From NCBI GenBank assembly GCA_002869095.1, contig PKTO01000178.1, positions 1-7,427 of the forward strand: a stretch of DNA of 7,427 nucleotides, read 5' to 3'. Position 1 is the first letter of the stretch; each line of letters starts with the position of its first letter. This document shows positions 5,637 through 7,427 of the stretch, in pieces. Under the pieces are notes generated by a model. It was not told the DNA's origin and did not search any database. It saw only the letters and a list, made by a program, of their open reading frames with translations. Source of the stretch: Clostridiales bacterium. Lineage in GTDB: Bacteria; Bacillota; Clostridia; Peptostreptococcales; BM714. A program made the translations under genes and the position numbers.

Positions 5637-7046
5637 TTAGCTGTCTCCGCTTGTTGACAGGCCCGAAAGCGAGCTGAGCTGGCTCGACAGCCACGACATC
5701 TGGCTCTCCGCTTGCTGGAGCGCCACATCAAGCCTCGTGAACATGCTTATGTAGTAGGTCTCCCTAATTTCCATGCGGTCGTTGAAGGCGTCTATCCTGT
5801 CGTTCAATGTATCTAACGACCTCTGGAGTCCGTCCTCCCTGACCTCCGTTATGCCCGTTCCCGTCGCTATGAGGCTGTTTATATAATTTTCCAGTTTTGC
5901 AGTCAGCCCTATTTCCTCTCCCTCGGCGTCCGTGTCGTGGAAGAAATTCTTCACAGCTTCCGCGTCCTCTATGAGGGCCTCGGTCAATTCCGAGGAATCA
6001 AGCTGAAGCTGCCCGTACTTGTCTATTGTCGTAATTCCCAGCTGTGAGGCGTTTGAAAATTCCGAATCAAGCCCGGAAACAGAGCTTGAAACCATGGTTC
6101 TGAGGCTCGAGATAATCCTCTGAAGAGTCGAATCGCCCGCCAAATCTCCCGCGCTTCCTGCCGTTTCAGGATCCCCAGCGTCTGATTTCTCCTGCAGGAA
6201 GGAAAGCGTTGAATTGTACTGGGCTATGAAGGCCTCGACCTTGTTCACGGTAGCCGCAGTATCATTGGCTACCGTTATGCTTTCGGAAGTCCCTTCCTCC
6301 GTTTCCGCGCCAAGAATTATGGTAAGCCCCTCCACCGCGTCGTCCACACTGTTTGTATCCCTCTCGACAGAAATCCCGTTTATGGAAAATTGCGCGGTGA
6401 GACCCGTCTCCGAGGTCACATCCAGATCGGTCACGTCCAGCCAGATCGTGGCAAGAGGCGTTCCGTCGGTGTCTGCAAGAGTAAGCGTCCGCGCCCCTGT
6501 GTTGTCGTCCGCAAGGACCAGGCGACCGTCCACCACCGTCGCGCTCACCTCAAGAGTGTCGTTCATGTCATTGATTTTGCCGACTATCGTCGAAAGCGAA
6601 TCCGCAGCCTCAAGCGTAACGGTCTCTGTGTCCCCGTCGTCGTTCGTGATTGTGAAACTTCCCGTCACGCCAAGCTCAGTGTCATTGGTCTCACCCTCCG
6701 CCAGAACCTTGCTCCCGATAATGCGCGAGGAAGTCGCGAGGCGATCGACCTGAAACTCGTAGGTGCCGTTCATGGCATCCGATGTGGCCGAAGCCGAAAC
6801 TATTTCCGAATCGGTGCTGTTCGCCGCCTTGCTTTGGTAGACCGAAGCGTACTGCAGGTCCCTCACCTTGGTCATCAGACTGTCCAGGCGGGTGTTGATG
6901 TCCCTCCATGCGTTCTGCTCGCTCTCATATTCGGTTTTCTGATTCGCCATCTGCACTAAAGGCAGCCTCTCCATTTCCATAAGTGAATCTATTGTGGTCT
7001 GGTCTATTCCGGAATAGGACCCCAAAAAATTTATTCCGCTGCTCAT
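5637..7046 (-). CDS. fliD: FliD, flagellar filament cap protein (hook-associated protein 2)
   Basis: FliD forms the cap at the filament tip that guides flagellin folding and can also act as an adhesin. It has 469 residues. The N-terminal domain (about 8-110) has FLGSYSGIDQTTIDSLMEME and the helical segment with AWRDINTRLDSLMTKVRDL, which fit the FliD N-terminal family. The centre is Thr/Asp/Ser/Val-rich and beta-type (about 110-270), the usual variable surface region. The C-terminal domain contains TLSFLQEKSD, SQLGITTIDKYGQLQLDSSE and a final coiled helix, YYISMFTRLDVALQQAESQM then SWLSSQLSSL, the classic FliD ending. ATG 7046 has AGGGGTG five bases upstream and is ten bases after flaG. Its G+C content appears higher than that of the basal-body genes. 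No signal peptide is present, as expected for a flagellar export substrate. Confidence 0.96.
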   Translation of the reverse strand: MSSGINFLGSYSGIDQTTIDSLMEMERLPLVQMANQKTEYESEQNAWRDINTRLDSLMTKVRDLQYASVYQSKAANSTDSEIVSASATSDAMNGTYEFQVDRLATSSRIIGSKVLAEGETNDTELGVTGSFTITNDDGDTETVTLEAADSLSTIVGKINDMNDTLEVSATVVDGRLVLADDNTGARTLTLADTDGTPLATIWLDVTDLDVTSETGLTAQFSINGISVERDTNSVDDAVEGLTIILGAETEEGTSESITVANDTAATVNKVEAFIAQYNSTLSFLQEKSDAGDPETAGSAGDLAGDSTLQRIISSLRTMVSSSVSGLDSEFSNASQLGITTIDKYGQLQLDSSELTEALIEDAEAVKNFFHDTDAEGEEIGLTAKLENYINSLIATGTGITEVREDGLQRSLDTLNDRIDAFNDRMEIRETYYISMFTRLDVALQQAESQMSWLSSQLSSLSGLSTSGDS

Positions 7047-7056
7047 AAAATCACCC

Positions 7057-7404
7057 CTATGCCTTCTCGTCCACTATTATTCCTACTAGCTCCCATATTC
7101 CGGCCACCATGTCAAGAATCTTCTCGGACGGTATTTCGCGGATGGTCTCCTTGGTCTCGCTGTCCACAAGCTTGCACATCATCGTTCCAGTCTTCTCGTG
7201 AAGCTTGAACTCGTAGTGAGTGTCGTCCCCGAAAATCACCTCGCTTGCCGCCTTGAGTATCTCCTTGAATTCCTCCCGGTTCGGTTCCTTTCTTTCCAGC
7301 TCCGAAAAATGTTCCGATGCAATCCGTTTTATGCCGACAATCGGCTTGTCCAAAGCCTTCTGCGGCGATTCCGCCTTAGGCGACCCTTTTGAGAAAAATT
7401 CCAT
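7057..7404 (-). CDS. flaG: FlaG family protein
   Basis: FlaG is a small flagellar protein often encoded next to fliD. In several bacteria its loss changes filament length or stability, though its molecular role is not settled. The 115-residue product has a charged N-terminal part (about 1-60). The FlaG domain lies at about 63-115, with YEFKLHEKTGTMMCKLVDSE, IREIPSEKILDMVAGI and the terminal GIIVDEKA. The EIP motif and the ending are the recognised family features. ATG 7404 has GAAGGG about seven bases upstream. Only 23 bases precede it in the window, so its promoter or upstream partner is not visible. It leads directly into fliD. Confidence 0.92.
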   Translation of the reverse strand: MEFFSKGSPKAESPQKALDKPIVGIKRIASEHFSELERKEPNREEFKEILKAASEVIFGDDTHYEFKLHEKTGTMMCKLVDSETKETIREIPSEKILDMVAGIWELVGIIVDEKA

Positions 7405-7427
7405 CGATACGCCCTTCGATTCATTTA

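Noticed and set aside
6214..6959. Two overlapping plus-strand open frames opposite fliD
   Set aside because: They mirror the GC-rich fliD codons. Their translations are Ser/Val/Arg-rich with no recognisable domain, and FliD on the other strand is unambiguous.

Overview
The window is one flagellar gene cluster. Every supported gene lies on the minus strand, so it is transcribed from high to low coordinates. Gene content and order, the strong G-rich Shine-Dalgarno sequences, the GTG and TTG starts and the sigma-A-like promoter suggest a motile Gram-positive bacterium of the Clostridia type. That placement is an inference; no taxonomic marker is present. Overall composition is near mid-GC, and the fliD region looks richer in G+C than the fliG region.

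Layout in transcription order. (1) A filament cap and chaperone block at 7404-4392: flaG, fliD, a small gene that looks like a diverged second flaG, fliS, and a helical gene in the position where fliT follows fliS in Bacillus. (2) A 148-bp gap at 4244-4391 holding two inverted repeats and a good sigma-A promoter. (3) The proximal rod genes flgB, flgC and fliE at 4210-3059. (4) An intra-operon regulatory leader at 3058-2903 holding a cyclic-di-GMP class I (GEMM-I) riboswitch and a terminator hairpin. (5) fliF (MS ring), fliG (switch/rotor) and the 5' end of fliH (export ATPase regulator), which runs off the window at base 1.

The most notable feature is the riboswitch. Its aptamer begins two bases after the fliE stop codon, and its P1 3' strand can compete with the terminator. 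The simplest reading is an OFF switch. Under high c-di-GMP, transcripts carrying flgB-flgC-fliE would stop before fliF-fliG-fliH, so the rod genes are expressed but the MS ring, switch and export genes are not. Class I c-di-GMP riboswitches in front of flagellar operons are known (for example before flgB in Clostridioides difficile). Finding one inside the operon at the fliE/fliF junction is unusual as far as I know.

The gene products form a coherent set. FliF, FliG, FliE, FlgB and FlgC build the basal body from the membrane outward, and FliH serves the export ATPase. FliS and probably the FliT/FlgN-like protein keep filament and cap subunits export-competent, FliD caps the filament, and FlaG affects filament growth. 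I see no transposon, CRISPR array, tRNA or rRNA. Several starts were moved from the longest open frame to internal starts with better ribosome-binding sites (fliG, fliF, flgB and the FlaG-like gene).
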